Part shown: piece after piece, positions 47,454 through 57,715 of the stretch
How the letters are laid out: each line of letters begins with the position of its first letter
Position numbering within the stretch: the first letter of the stretch is position 1
Assembly (NCBI RefSeq): GCF_019649055.1
Contig: NW_026570241.1
Location: 62,001 to 126,000, forward strand
DNA: 64,000 nucleotides
Reading direction: 5' to 3'
Source: Paramacrobiotus metropolitanus
Taxonomy: Eukaryota > Tardigrada > Eutardigrada > Parachela > Macrobiotidae
Program-made: the position numbers and the translations under genes
The notes under the pieces: model-generated
Seen by the model: the letters and a program-made list of their open reading frames with translations, nothing else
Databases searched by the model: none
Told to the model about the DNA's origin: nothing

Positions 47454-47456
47454 AAG
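47449..47456 (+). promoter_or_regulatory. TATA box for packaging ATPase, over PolB stop
   Basis: TATAAAAG overlaps the PolB stop codon (47451-47453) and lies about 99 bases before the ATPase ATG. Placing a promoter in the end of the upstream gene is a compact viral style. Confidence 0.55.
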
Positions 47457-47547
47457 CCGACCATCTTCACATTTTACCGTTTGTTTGCGGGTGTTGTTGT
47501 TGTTGCTGTTCTTCTTGTGGTTGCTGCTGTTACTACTGTTGAAAAAA

Positions 47548-48483
47548 ATGTTTCAGCAATTCAGTTTTGAACCGCTGCTAATGCATCCATTCAATTTGGT
47601 GTGCAGCTGCCAAAGCCAGGGTGGTAAAACCTACTGGATCTCGCGGCTACTGGAAATGCGCAAGATTACCCCGTTTCCCAAGAAAATTTATTTCATCTTT
47701 TCATACGAGTCTCCTTTTTTCAAAGCTATAAAACGTCACACAAAAAATATTGTTTTCATTAAAGATATTCCGGCTGATATTGCAGAGGAAAGCTTTACTA
47801 ATAAATGCGAACCGTCGTTGATTATTCTGGACGATCAAATGCAAAACATAAATAAAGACGTGGTTTCACTTTTTACTCGCGGTACCCACCATCTTAATCG
47901 CTCAGTAATTTTGACAGTACAAAATGTCTTTTATCAGAATCCACTAATGAGAACAATTTCCTTAAATGCACATTACTTAGTATTATGGAAACAACCACGC
48001 GATGTACTGCAAATTGAAATACTCGCGCGCCAAATGTATCCGCGTAGCTCAAATTTTTTTATGGATGCATATAAAGCTGCAACCGCTCGCGATTACGGAT
48101 ATTTATTCTTAGACTTTAAGTCTTGTACGCCAGATGTACTGCGCGTACGGGGCAGCATTTTAAACGAAGAGGTCGGTGACCAGTACCAGCGTGTGTATGC
48201 TGTAAACACAACTTCTATGGAGGAGTTTGCGCTTGTCCCAGTAAAGCACTTGACGGCCACCGGATCAAAGATGGTCATGACACGGAAAGGTAAAGGAAGA
48301 GGCGGTGGTAGCGGCGGTAGTGGTTCCAGAAGTCAAAAGAGCAGTAATAGAAGCAAGAAAAATCAAAACCAGAGCAAAAAAAAACCGAATGCTGCTGGCA
48401 AAGCGAAGAAGAAACGTAACAAAACCGGCGTCGGCAAGGACGGATCTGGTTTGAGCAATCTTATCAGTCATGTCCATAACTAA
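47548..48483 (+). CDS. FtsK/HerA-type genome packaging ATPase
   Basis: Start at ATG 47548 (the open frame runs upstream only through low-complexity Leu codons). The product is 311 residues. The Walker A region is CSCQSQGGKTYW, where canonical is GxxxxGKT, so the first glycine is replaced. Walker B is SLIILDDQ. The signature blocks LFTRGTHHLNRSVILTVQN, NAHYLVLWKQPRD and LARQMYP are the Maverick/adintovirus packaging ATPase pattern. It would pump DNA into the capsid. Beyond the ATPase domain there is an extra tail of about 60 residues rich in Gly, Ser and Lys (from RKGKGRGGG), which may bind nucleic acid or be disordered. Confidence 0.9.
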   Translation: MFQQFSFEPLLMHPFNLVCSCQSQGGKTYWISRLLEMRKITPFPKKIYFIFSYESPFFKAIKRHTKNIVFIKDIPADIAEESFTNKCEPSLIILDDQMQNINKDVVSLFTRGTHHLNRSVILTVQNVFYQNPLMRTISLNAHYLVLWKQPRDVLQIEILARQMYPRSSNFFMDAYKAATARDYGYLFLDFKSCTPDVLRVRGSILNEEVGDQYQRVYAVNTTSMEEFALVPVKHLTATGSKMVMTRKGKGRGGGSGGSGSRSQKSSNRSKKNQNQSKKKPNAAGKAKKKRNKTGVGKDGSGLSNLISHVHN

Positions 48484-48532
48484 TGTCACCTTTTGTTCCG
48501 GTGTAGCTTGTAGAAAATGTTTTGCTTGCTGT

Positions 48533-48756
48533 GTGTTTGTTTAATATTTTACAATACTTTGTACGTTATTAAACTCGTTAATAAAACAACTGAGCAACTC
48601 GCTTGACATTTTTTATTGATCATTTTTCCGCCACCCGTGATGATGTGTTTGTTTAATATTTTACAATACTTTGTACGTTATTAAACTCGTTAATAAAACA
48701 ACTGAGCAACTCGCTTGACATTTTTTATTGATCATTTTTCCGCCACCCGTGATGAT
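48533..48756 (+). repeat. Exact tandem duplication, 2 x 112 bp
   Basis: Bases 48533-48644 are repeated at 48645-48756 without difference visible to me. Each copy carries AATAAAA, so the unit may contain the ATPase poly(A) signal. Identity implies a recent duplication or an assembly artefact. Confidence 0.85.
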
Positions 48757-48779
48757 TCATTTACATTCAGAACGAACTC

Positions 48780-48838
48780 ACACTTACACACACCCACGCA
48801 CACACACACACACACACACACCCTCACCCGCACACACT
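48780..48838. repeat. (CA)n microsatellite
   Basis: A run of about 50 bases dominated by CA dinucleotides with a few interruptions, located just beyond the tandem duplication, between two convergent genes. Confidence 0.9.
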
Positions 48839-48845
48839 GCAAGCA

Positions 48846-49208
48846 TCATTTCTTCGTCACTATTTCACACACTTCGCCGTCCTCCTCACCCTCATCATCA
48901 TCATCATCATCTTCAATATCAGTACCATAATGTGCTCTTGTTGAAACATTATCGATGCTATCACTAGTGTCTTCTTCATCGTCCACATTCTTGGCATTCG
49001 TACCATTATCACCGTCATCATCATCATCATCATCATCCACAAAGCTAGCGTTAGTGTGACCACTGGATTTAGATTTTGGCATTTTGCGGTATATCTTTTT
49101 CTTCGTCTTTCCACTCTGCGGAATGAAGAGTTTTCCCTTATGCTGATGTCGCTTCGCAGAGGTGGAGTGCTGTTGACTTGTTGTTCCACCTTTTCGTTTA
49201 ACGGGCAT
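48846..49208 (-). CDS. Small Lys- then Asp-rich protein, unknown
   Basis: A 120-residue frame from ATG 49208. The N-terminal half is basic (KRKGG, KTKKKIYRK) and the C-terminal half carries long Asp/Glu runs. No family is recognised. The charge pattern is like histone-chaperone tails or nucleoproteins but could be low-complexity noise. It is convergent with the ATPase gene and downstream of the membrane protein gene at 49317. It might be a distal exon of that gene. Confidence 0.4.
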   Translation of the reverse strand: MPVKRKGGTTSQQHSTSAKRHQHKGKLFIPQSGKTKKKIYRKMPKSKSSGHTNASFVDDDDDDDDGDNGTNAKNVDDEEDTSDSIDNVSTRAHYGTDIEDDDDDDEGEEDGEVCEIVTKK

Positions 49209-49316
49209 AGGCTGACAAAACTTATTATCTTTCTGCCACTCTTTAACTTTTTCCTAAATTTCTGAAGGGCATTACAGATTTCCGAAAGATACTGCAGGGG
49301 AAAATAGAATCCACAT

Positions 49317-49958
49317 CTAGTAGCTACGTACTCTTCCTTTTGTTGAGATCTGGCGATGAGTCGAATATCTGCTCGTGGCTGGTCTGGTACATAGGTGCTC
49401 AGACTTAGCATTACCTTGGTTGGCTTGTGCTGAAAGGGTACAAGGATATTTAGCTGCAACAGTAAAAGACGTGCTATCACCCCCGCGCGGTGACCGTAAA
49501 TCGTCTTTGAGTAACGTAGAGCTCATGACAATAGGCGGAGACTGCTGTATTATTTCGCTGATGTTCTTTTCCGTAGGGAAAAGAATTATATCCAGGCGCG
49601 GCTCGCCTTTTAGCCAACTATTTGTTAAAGCAGTTATGTTCATTTGATAATTTAGGGTTTTTTCCGACAGCGCACGTATCAGTCTATTAACTGACCCATT
49701 TAACGGTCTAAACATTGACATAATATTATCGACACTGCGGCCGCTTTTTAAAATTGCCAAAGTATCATTGATAAAATTACTAATCAAAAAGGTTTTCCCG
49801 TTCAAAACAGCTGCAGTCTCATTAGTGAACTGAGTGAGCACTCTGCCGCTTCTCGTGAACAGACAAATTGTTGTTAACTGAGTTGCAAAAATTAAAATCA
49901 AAAGCGTCGGTTGGCTATATCGCTGCCAGGCTGAGATTAAATACTCGTGAAAGGTCAT
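49317..49958 (-). CDS. Small membrane protein, unknown
   Basis: From ATG 49958, with a TATA box (TATAAAAG at 50028-50035) about 70 bases upstream. It has one hydrophobic segment near the N-terminus (PTLLILIFATQLTTICLF), then a predicted external or luminal part with several NxS/T sites (NETA, NDTL, NGSV, NITA). The frame after about residue 180 is basic and may be intron read-through, since a GTAATG donor-like site lies near 49413. I do not recognise the family. A virion membrane or small transmembrane accessory protein is possible. Confidence 0.55.
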   Translation of the reverse strand: MTFHEYLISAWQRYSQPTLLILIFATQLTTICLFTRSGRVLTQFTNETAAVLNGKTFLISNFINDTLAILKSGRSVDNIMSMFRPLNGSVNRLIRALSEKTLNYQMNITALTNSWLKGEPRLDIILFPTEKNISEIIQQSPPIVMSSTLLKDDLRSPRGGDSTSFTVAAKYPCTLSAQANQGNAKSEHLCTRPATSRYSTHRQISTKGRVRSY

Positions 49959-50027
49959 TTTAAAGGGCAGGAAAGTGTAGCGCGGAAGAGAGGCGCAACT
50001 GTTTCCGAGGTTGCTGCTCCATCGCGG

Positions 50028-50035
50028 CTTTTATA
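50028..50035 (-). promoter_or_regulatory. TATA box for small membrane protein gene
   Basis: TATAAAAG on the minus strand, about 70 bases before the ATG at 49958. Confidence 0.6.
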
Positions 50036-50687
50036 CAGCCAGCATTCATCTTTATACAGCGGCTACGCTATACTGTCAAGAGCCCGTAAATTTTTATGAA
50101 AACATTAAAAGATGCACTTCACTTACCACAAGAATAAATGGGGCGGTATTCAACAACGTTTCGTATTCCGATCCAGCACCATCATCCTGGCTTAAAATTT
50201 TAAGATTTCCACTCTTACTACTACTAAGTGTCATTTTCGCAAGCGCGCTAGAGGCCAATGCATCAACAATTCATAACACGCGTTCAGCGCACTGTCGAAA
50301 GCCCTTTTTATTGCGCACTGCGTATGCATGTGGTAAAAAAGGAAACGCCTATAGCTGACCGCCTGCGGCTTGGCAGATAACCATACGGTCCGCCCAGGCA
50401 ACACATGCTGTTAACCCGTGGCAGAAGGCAAACAGCAGGGAGTACGCTGCCTGTTGCCTAGCAGGAGTGTTTAACAACAGCAGCATCTGGTCTCCTGCAT
50501 GCTGCGTGGCATGGGAAAGCGGACATGTGCTAATCCAAATTCTGTGACAGGAACGCTAAAATTAAGCAGTTTCGTTCTGCCGGCGCTCGCGCGCGCGCGC
50601 GCAGTCGAGCAGCCTGACCTTACTTCCAGCATTATATTTAGTTCGCGAGAGAGCGCTTGCCACTATATGACTGAATGAGCAGTAGCC
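50036..50687. other. Intergenic region between divergent genes
   Basis: No gene that I can support. It includes a GC alternating run (gcgcgcgcgcgcgc near 50588) and a cagcagg/ctgcatgctg-rich stretch around 50440-50510. Confidence 0.5.
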
Positions 50688-50695
50688 TATATAAG
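50688..50695 (+). promoter_or_regulatory. TATA box for BIR gene 1
   Basis: TATATAAG 64 bases before ATG 50752. Confidence 0.65.
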
Positions 50696-50751
50696 CCTAA
50701 AATATATTCTAATCAGCTATTCAATTCAATCACGAGTAGCTTTCTAAAAAA

Positions 50752-51480
50752 ATGTCAGACTTTAATCCTCTGATTCAGCAGGAAACTGAGCCTCCCCTGC
50801 AGCTTGTCTGGCCGGGAGACAATGACAAAGCCGCTAAAAAATTATTAGTAAATGGCTTTACGCCCATTAACCTCCTGGATTCTTATTTGTGCGCTTATTG
50901 CGGGCGAATTGATGTTGGATTAACGGCGGAAGACAATCCTCACCTTTATCATGTTAGTAAATATCCCGATTGCGAGCAATTGCGGGACATGTGCATGGAA
51001 GACGATGCCGACGAAGAGGATCACCACCCGATTAAGCTGAGGCTGCCGGAGTTTCCCGCTTTTCAGAATTTCAGCGACCGCCTGAAAAGTTTTTCTCAGT
51101 GGCCCGTCCAAGTTCAAAAGTCTCCATCTGAACTTGCACACGCTGGATTCCACTATTGTGGTCGAAGTGACATCGTGAAATGTTTTTATTGCGGAATTAA
51201 GATCAGTGGATGGATTGATTCTGATGTACCACTGTTAGAGCATCTTCGTTGGGCCCCCAGTTGTCTGTACGTGCTCTTGAAATTAACGGACCGCCGTATG
51301 CCGAAATACGCTAATTCTTCAATTAAGAACTCCCCTATCGCCTACAACATCACCATCGACACCTCCAGGAACAACCACCCCCGGTACACCACGGTCAACA
51401 AATGTCACCGATCCGTGAAAGGAAGTAGCAATAACTACCGCAGCGCATCCATAATGTTTGTTTTGGTGGGTGCAAGTTAA
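50752..51480 (+). CDS. BIR-domain (IAP-like) protein 1
   Basis: An intact 242-residue protein. An N-terminal BIR-like module has CAYCGRIDVG...HVSKYPDC (about residues 47-82). A canonical BIR follows at about residues 105-175: the SDRLKSFSQWP entry, AHAGFHYCGRSDIVKCFYCG, and HLRWAPSC giving CxxC-x16-H-x6-C. No RING domain. The C-terminal tail is Asn/Arg-rich and not conserved. BIR proteins sequester caspases or their antagonists and block apoptosis, as baculovirus IAPs do, so the likely role is keeping an infected cell alive. A close but frame-broken paralogue follows at 52071. Confidence 0.85.
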   Translation: MSDFNPLIQQETEPPLQLVWPGDNDKAAKKLLVNGFTPINLLDSYLCAYCGRIDVGLTAEDNPHLYHVSKYPDCEQLRDMCMEDDADEEDHHPIKLRLPEFPAFQNFSDRLKSFSQWPVQVQKSPSELAHAGFHYCGRSDIVKCFYCGIKISGWIDSDVPLLEHLRWAPSCLYVLLKLTDRRMPKYANSSIKNSPIAYNITIDTSRNNHPRYTTVNKCHRSVKGSSNNYRSASIMFVLVGAS

Positions 51481-51982
51481 CAACGTATCAGTGTGTGTAA
51501 AGGTATCAAAATCAGGTCAGTCACTGGTAGTATTGTTGTTTTAGCGGTGCACCTAAATGTCTTGCAAATTATGCTATTTTTTCCTTTTTCTTGTATTTGA
51601 TCATGTATATAAATTTAATGTATGTCAGTAGTGAAGCGCAATAAAAAATGCTAAAGTGATTAAGTATTACCGAGTGTTTGGGTTGATGAAATCGACCTTT
51701 CCTGTACACTTCCTGGTGCTTTAGCTTAATAGCCGACAATATGACCTTAGCATGTTATCACGAACACGACTGCTGTCCAAGCATTCTGGACTTCTCTGTC
51801 CGGAACGGCTGCACAGCTTGCTGTCGCCCATCGCCACCATGTGCATATTACTCCGCGGTAACTCCGGCAAGCAGGGAGTCGAGCAGTTGCACCATGGGCG
51901 GCTCCATCCTTCCCGAATGTAATCATTCGGTAACAGCAGCCACAGCTGAATATCAACATCATCTCTTTTTTGCAGATGTAGA
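51481..51982. other. Intergenic between the BIR genes
   Basis: It contains the 3' end of BIR gene 1 with an AATAAAAAAT poly(A) signal near 51640 and the promoter region of BIR gene 2. No gene recognised. Confidence 0.5.
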
Positions 51983-51990
51983 TATATAAG
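51983..51990 (+). promoter_or_regulatory. TATA box for BIR gene 2
   Basis: TATATAAG 81 bases before ATG 52071. Confidence 0.6.
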
Positions 51991-52070
51991 GCGCGCGTAA
52001 CACGCTAGCACAATAGCTATAAACGGGCTGAGAAAAGTTAGAAGTTAGCTGCAGCGTACATTTACTTGAA

Positions 52071-52678
52071 ATGTCGATGTCGAGTGACTTTTTTCCATTG
52101 ATTCAGCAAAAGGATGGCCCATACTTACAGATTGTTTGGCACAATGTCGTCGATCATCCCGTTAACCAGCGAGACACTCATGGTTTCGTGCCAATTAACC
52201 TGCTTGACGCGCATATGTGTGTATATTGCCGACGAGTGGATGTGGGATTAAGTGAGCAGGAAAGTCCGGGCAATTACCACGTTGACAAATACCCCGACTG
52301 CGCAGAGCTGCGTAAACTGTACCCTGATCGGCAATTATCTTTACCTATCACACCCAGACCGCCTGTTTTTCCTTCTTTTCAAAACGTTTTCAGCCGACTG
52401 AAAAGTTTTCGGGGATGGCCCATGGTGGTAGTGAAAAACCACCTCGTGTAATGGCAGAAGCCGGGTTTTTTTATTCCGGACACGGCACGGTTGCTAAATG
52501 TTTTTATTGCGGATTTACGCATGGTAATTGGGAGGCTGCAAAAGTCCCCATCTTGGAGCATCTGCACTGGTCGCGGAACTGCCTGTTCGTCCTGCTCAAG
52601 CTAACAGACTGCCGAATGCCAGTGTGGAGTCGCAAGCCAAAGGATATGGTTCGCTGCCTGCCACCATCCGCTACGTGA
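52071..52678 (+). pseudogene. BIR-domain (IAP-like) protein 2, frame-broken
   Basis: A paralogue of the 50752 gene with the same opening (DFFPLIQQ), CVYCRRVDVG...HVDKYPDC module and FSRLKSFRGWP entry to the second BIR. The first frame stops at 52451. The rest of the BIR (AEAGFFYSGHGTVAKCFYCG, HLHWSRNC) continues in another frame to 52678. The shift falls near 52425-52440, where a run of five A occurs, so one base is probably missing, or the assembly is wrong there. If real, the product would lose its main BIR zinc site. Confidence 0.7.
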
Positions 52679-53327
52679 AAGCGATTTTTCTTTGCATAAT
52701 ATTATGCAATGGATGTTGTTTTATTACGCTTCTAATGACCGAGGTTGTGAAATCGCTGGTTTATTTTGACCGCATCCATGCCGTCTTTGTTTTAAAATTG
52801 TTCCTAATATTTTTTCCTGTAGCGCGCCGTAATATCTGTGGAAGTAATCTTGATAACTGACTGTCAGTTTGATTGCTTTTCGGTGAGTGAACGAACGTAA
52901 ACTCATAAAACTGTCTACCGCGTAAATGATTTGCCAATTCTGCGTAATCCGATTATTGATCACCAAAAACAAGTTAACTATAACATCAACAAAAAACCCA
53001 GTATGCAAATTTAAATATTTTGAGCACTTTAAAAAACATTGCAGCATGTAACGTGACACTCATTTTGGTTCCGGTAGATTGAGCAAAAATAAAGTAACAA
53101 ATCCCCAACAGTACTAAGTGGAATGATCATAACAACGAGCTGGACGCTTATGAACCTACAAAAGATCGCTATTTCCTTCATACAGTAGTATATCAGCAGC
53201 AGTTAATCAGAGATCTAACATAGCAGCAAAAACAGAAATGCAAACAAAATCCATCATGGTCAGCGAGCAAGTTCTTCCAAACGCAATAACACACGTAGCC
53301 ACTACGAACCGCAAGTATCTTCTCCTT
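52679..53327. other. Intergenic, convergent 3' ends
   Basis: It lies between BIR gene 2 (plus) and the JmjC gene (minus). No gene recognised; reading frames here are short and unconvincing. Confidence 0.5.
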
Positions 53328-56300
53328 CTACTCCATGAATTTCTCGCAGGCCGCGGCAGTAAATGCTTTCTTGACGAATTCCTCCAGTCCCTGTCTCACA
53401 CATTTGTCAGGCTTAATCTGCAGGACAATTCTGCGTTTTCCGGCAGATTGGTGCAGATGACTGGGCAATGGATGGAGGATCTTAAAGTCGAATTCGGCAA
53501 ACTTTTCCGTTTCTTTGTATTCCGCTTTATCCACTTGGAACGCGCCATACTTCACAGCCCTGACGCCGAAAGGACGCTCGGTGGTCGTAGGAAGCTTGGT
53601 CATAATGCGCAGCAACGTCAGCTCGTGATCAAGGCTGGACTCGGCGACATAAAACTGTCCCTGAACGCATCTATCGAATCCTTTCCACTACAACCAAAAA
53701 ACATTGGTTTAGTGTTTTGTCGCTGTGAACAAAAGATTGGAAACACCTTCAGCGTGTATCCGATACGTACCAGCGCATCAACATACGCGTCCGTCAACTG
53801 CACGGCCGCATCACGTAGCGCGCACAAAGGTGTTGACTTGCGCGCTTGCTGTTTTTTCTTGCTGCGGGTAGTTTCAGCCAACGGTTCAAATTTTTCGAAT
53901 CGCTATAGGTATAGAAGAAACGATTATTCAAATTCGCAGAAACACAACGCAATTTAATGTGTTCTTACTCCCAAATACTGGATGCCATCCTCATCTTCAT
54001 GCTCGTCCACGTTCATACTTTCATCTTCATCACTGCCACCTTCACTGTCAGCCGCGACTTGGTCATTACCATCGTCTTCGACGTCGTCAGCGTCCTCGCC
54101 GCCGTCACTGCCGGATGCAGCCGTGGCTTTCTTCGTCTTCTTCTTCCCCACGCCGCTCTTTTTGCCACTGCCCTTAGCACCGTTCTTTTTTCCTCGAGCA
54201 CCACCACCGCCACCACCACGCTTCCGCTTCTTCGGGATGTCCAAATCGGTGGCATAATTCGGGGGGATTTCCACACGGGCAGTAGGATCTTTTGACCGTG
54301 TATAGTGCTCATTGGCAAATTGGGGATAAAGCTCAAGGAACAATCTGCATGCCTCTCGGTGTTCCGCAGAAGCATAACAAGCTTCAATTCGCGCGCGCGC
54401 TTGCTTGTCTTCCAGGGTCGTCTCGCCTCCCAACGGAATAACACCGACGGGAATACCAAGATGAACAAGTAAGTAATTGACGATGTGGTGCTAAAAAGAG
54501 CAGAACGGTGTAAGTTGCACTCTGTGAGTTTTGCAAGTAACTGTGATGCATCTGTGCAATTGCCTGCCTGACTAACCTTTGGTGTGAGGTGACTGGCCGC
54601 AGCTACTCCACCATCTTTTGACCTATCCATGGAAACCGCGAGACGAATAAAGAACATGTGCCATTTAGTTACGCCCCTCTCCAGCAGATGCCAATCAACT
54701 TCCAACCACTTCTCCATTGTCGGAATGCCAAAATTCATTTCAAACACCTTGCTCAGCGAATCTGCTTGCTTTGTCTTGTAAGGCAAGGTTGTAATGTCAA
54801 CTTCTCCGGAATCAATCATGTCGCACAACTGATAAAACTCGCGCTCCATTGCCGGTGGGAAGCAGAGGAACTTTGCCATGGCATTTATGCCGTTAACAAG
54901 TGTAGATTTTTTGCGATCTTTGCCTTGGTAACTTTTGGCCACCAGCTCCCTGCTAAAGTATTTCGGGAGGATTCGCGCCAGGTGGAAATGGAAGGATTTT
55001 CGGTCGTTGTATGCTTGGAACGTATAGATTATACCGTCCTTCATCAGGGCAGGGTATTCTTCATCGTATCCGGCGTCACGCTTGGGATAACCATCCGGTG
55101 TTGGCACGATGTCAAGCCCAGCGACTTTGTGGGCGACAATTTCGTTGATTAGTGGGCGCATAATCCGCCAGAGCCAAGTTACTCGGCGGGCTAGTGGTTC
55201 CTGCTGCTCGGTCATTACAACTTGACCCATCAGCTCGATCAATTCCATGCGAGAGCAGTTGAGAAACACGCGGGCCTATGGTGTAACATACGAGAAAACG
55301 TTGGTATTGATAGGATGTAGGCCTATTTCATTTCCATTTTTATCTACTTACCGGCAGACTATGTTTTCCCAGATTTCGTGCCATCGCAACGCGCTGCGAA
55401 CCTGTTAAAAACCAGTTATTGAAACACCAGCCATGCTGAATTCCTTTCTACTGCTAGCTTCTTTTTTTCCTTACCACTAATAATCGACAGTTTAAGCCCA
55501 TTATGGGTGATGGCATACTGAACTTCCTCCCAGGTTTCCGCGTTAGGTAAATCACAGTGCAACCAAATCGTCCAATCCAATTCCACATAGCCGCGATTCT
55601 CCAGCTCCACCTGCTTGTTCTTGCAATAAAAAGGATCCACAGTCCGTGTCAGGTTGTGGCAACCATGCACTACTGATGAAAGATCAATCTCAACGAGGTT
55701 ATTAACGACTCGGCGCCGCAAATTAGCGGTCAGATCCCGGCAGTCGGCGTCCGTTGCAAGCGGAATGCCGTTGATGTCCGCTACGGGCTTCGTCTGCTTG
55801 CCCTTGACATACAGCATCATTTCGTCTTTCAGTGCTTGCGTAATGCCTCCCTTATCTTCGGGTGATACTTCGGCCGTTGGCAAAATGTCTTTCGCCCATT
55901 TCTCTGTGCCAATGTTCGTGGCAATATGAACGGACTCTCCCAGATTAATCACTTCATGGGGCGCCCGTGGCGCAGTCACAATCATGTATCCTTCTCTTTG
56001 GAACGCATAGGTCGCCGGCACACCGATTGCCTTCTCCACAGCAGCTGGATCCATGAACTGCTGTTTGTCACGCGCGTTCACAAATTCCTCCGGCGTCGCG
56101 TTACTGTCGGGGTATTGCTTCAGATGTTCCTCCAGACCAAGCTGCCGTAAAAGCGGAAGAGCGTGCGGCGGCCAGCCGAACCAAAGCTTCAGCAAGTTCG
56201 GATCGGCACAGAAAACGCAATAGTTAATGGACACCATGTCAGCATCTTCGATATGAAGGGCTGATACTGATCCTCTTGCAGAAATGTACGTAAAATACGT

Positions 56301-57157
56301 ACTGATCCCACCCATTGGCCCGGTAAGCATATCCTCCGAGTATTTCCGAAGGACGCACGAGAAATCAGCCATATTGTATCCCTAGGTTTTAGAGAAAGGG
56401 ACTGTAGTCATGATAATTCGCCAGTTTATTCACAACATGAAACAAAAAACGCTGCCCGTGTCGAACGAATACCTTTTTGTAGTGATCCATGATGTTCTTC
56501 GTGCTGATACAGTAGAAGGCGCGTCGATGCGATTCCCCTGCATCTGCTTTGTGGAAATGCTGCGCAAAGAACTTTTCTGCTGCGATCGGGAGGGGAAACA
56601 GCCTCCGCCCTTCTTCGGTAAGGATAAACGGCCGATCCTCTTCATGAGGCAGATCCACCGCCGCAGAAGCTCTCACATCCCACATATACTGAACGGCTTT
56701 GGTTTCCCGATCGATCGTTTCCTGGTGTGCTTTGCGGTCGCACACCACTCCTCAAAGGTCTCACATTTCGAGAAGGCGGTGTAGGTATCGTATGCGCAAT
56801 CCTGCTTCAGGTTTCGCGGCTCTGTTACTTCAATGCAGCCATTGGATGTGACGACATGCTGGTAGGCAATGATGCTGTTTTTCTCCCGGAACATGGTTCG
56901 AAATACCGCCGGATTTCTAAGAATCTCTTCTACAACTCCGCCTTCAGGCAGGATGACGCGCAGCTGTATAACAGTCATCGTTCTTAATTGCAGGTTAGTT
57001 GAGAACTGAACATTTATTGCTGCAAAAAATTTATCAGCTTTACCATGATAAAGCCATATTCCTGTAGCTCTGCGTTGATGTGTGGCTGCGCGAGGAACCG
57101 CAGCAGGTCCTCTTCTGACGTCCATTCGAAGTCAAATTCAGGTGCCTGGCGCGGCAT
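53328..57157 (-). CDS. JmjN/JmjC demethylase-like protein (7 exons)
   Basis: Exons on the minus strand: 57157-57044, 56963-56434, 56381-55475, 55401-55352, 55275-54577, 54490-53969 and 53902-53328, with GT-AG borders and matching phases, about 1100 residues. The first exon is JmjN-like (QAPEFDF...LQEYGF). The JmjC core carries HIEDADMVSINY, matching the KDM4-type HTEDMDLYSINY block with the Fe(II) ligands H and E, and APHEVINLGESVHIATN with the third His. After it come a novel region and a Gly/Lys then Asp/Glu-rich low-complexity stretch (exon 6). Frame breaks occur in exon 2 near 56700 and in exon 7 near 53630. Likely a histone lysine demethylase acting in the nucleus; substrate unknown. Confidence 0.75.
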
Positions 57158-57715
57158 GGTCCAGGCGGGATCTGTATTTAACCAAATATTGCGGTGCGTT
57201 AGTGAATTATTTTGGCAATTATAGCTGCGAAAAAAGCGGAAGCTGGCCAGCCATTATTAGTAAGCGTAAACACTAAATAAGCGCTCACAGACGGCTAGTA
57301 TTCTTAATGGCATGTTTATGGCAGTTTGGCATTGCTATTGCAATGATTATAATTTGCTTTATTACCATGCGCGGGAAAAAAAGTAGGCGTATTATTATGG
57401 CGACTGTTTATTTTTTCCATTTTATGGTATTTATTTTTTGTGATTTTGCAATAGAGTGAACAGTCAATATCCTTAACTTGTATGATTTCCAAGCACCCTA
57501 CAGCATTAGTTTATTTATCAACTTCAGCAATACAAAAGCAAACAAAAACACTGCACTTCTGTTCAGTTCATTCTCTCCTTCTCCATACACACACACACGA
57601 CAAGCGACACACAGCGTCACACCCAGAGCGCTACAAGCTCGTCAAGAAAAAGGAAAACAGCAAAGCAAAACGAAAGGTCAAAAAGCAGAAGCCATATATC
57701 TGCAACAGCTGCGTA
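57158..57715. other. Intergenic between JmjC and SGNH genes
   Basis: AT-rich sequence with no gene. It contains the JmjC gene's upstream region and the 3' end of the SGNH gene. No TATA box comparable to those of the core genes was seen. Confidence 0.5.

Noticed and set aside
53238-55152. Plus-strand frames over the JmjC gene
   Set aside because: They overlap exons of the minus-strand gene whose phases and motifs agree; the plus-strand products show no family features.
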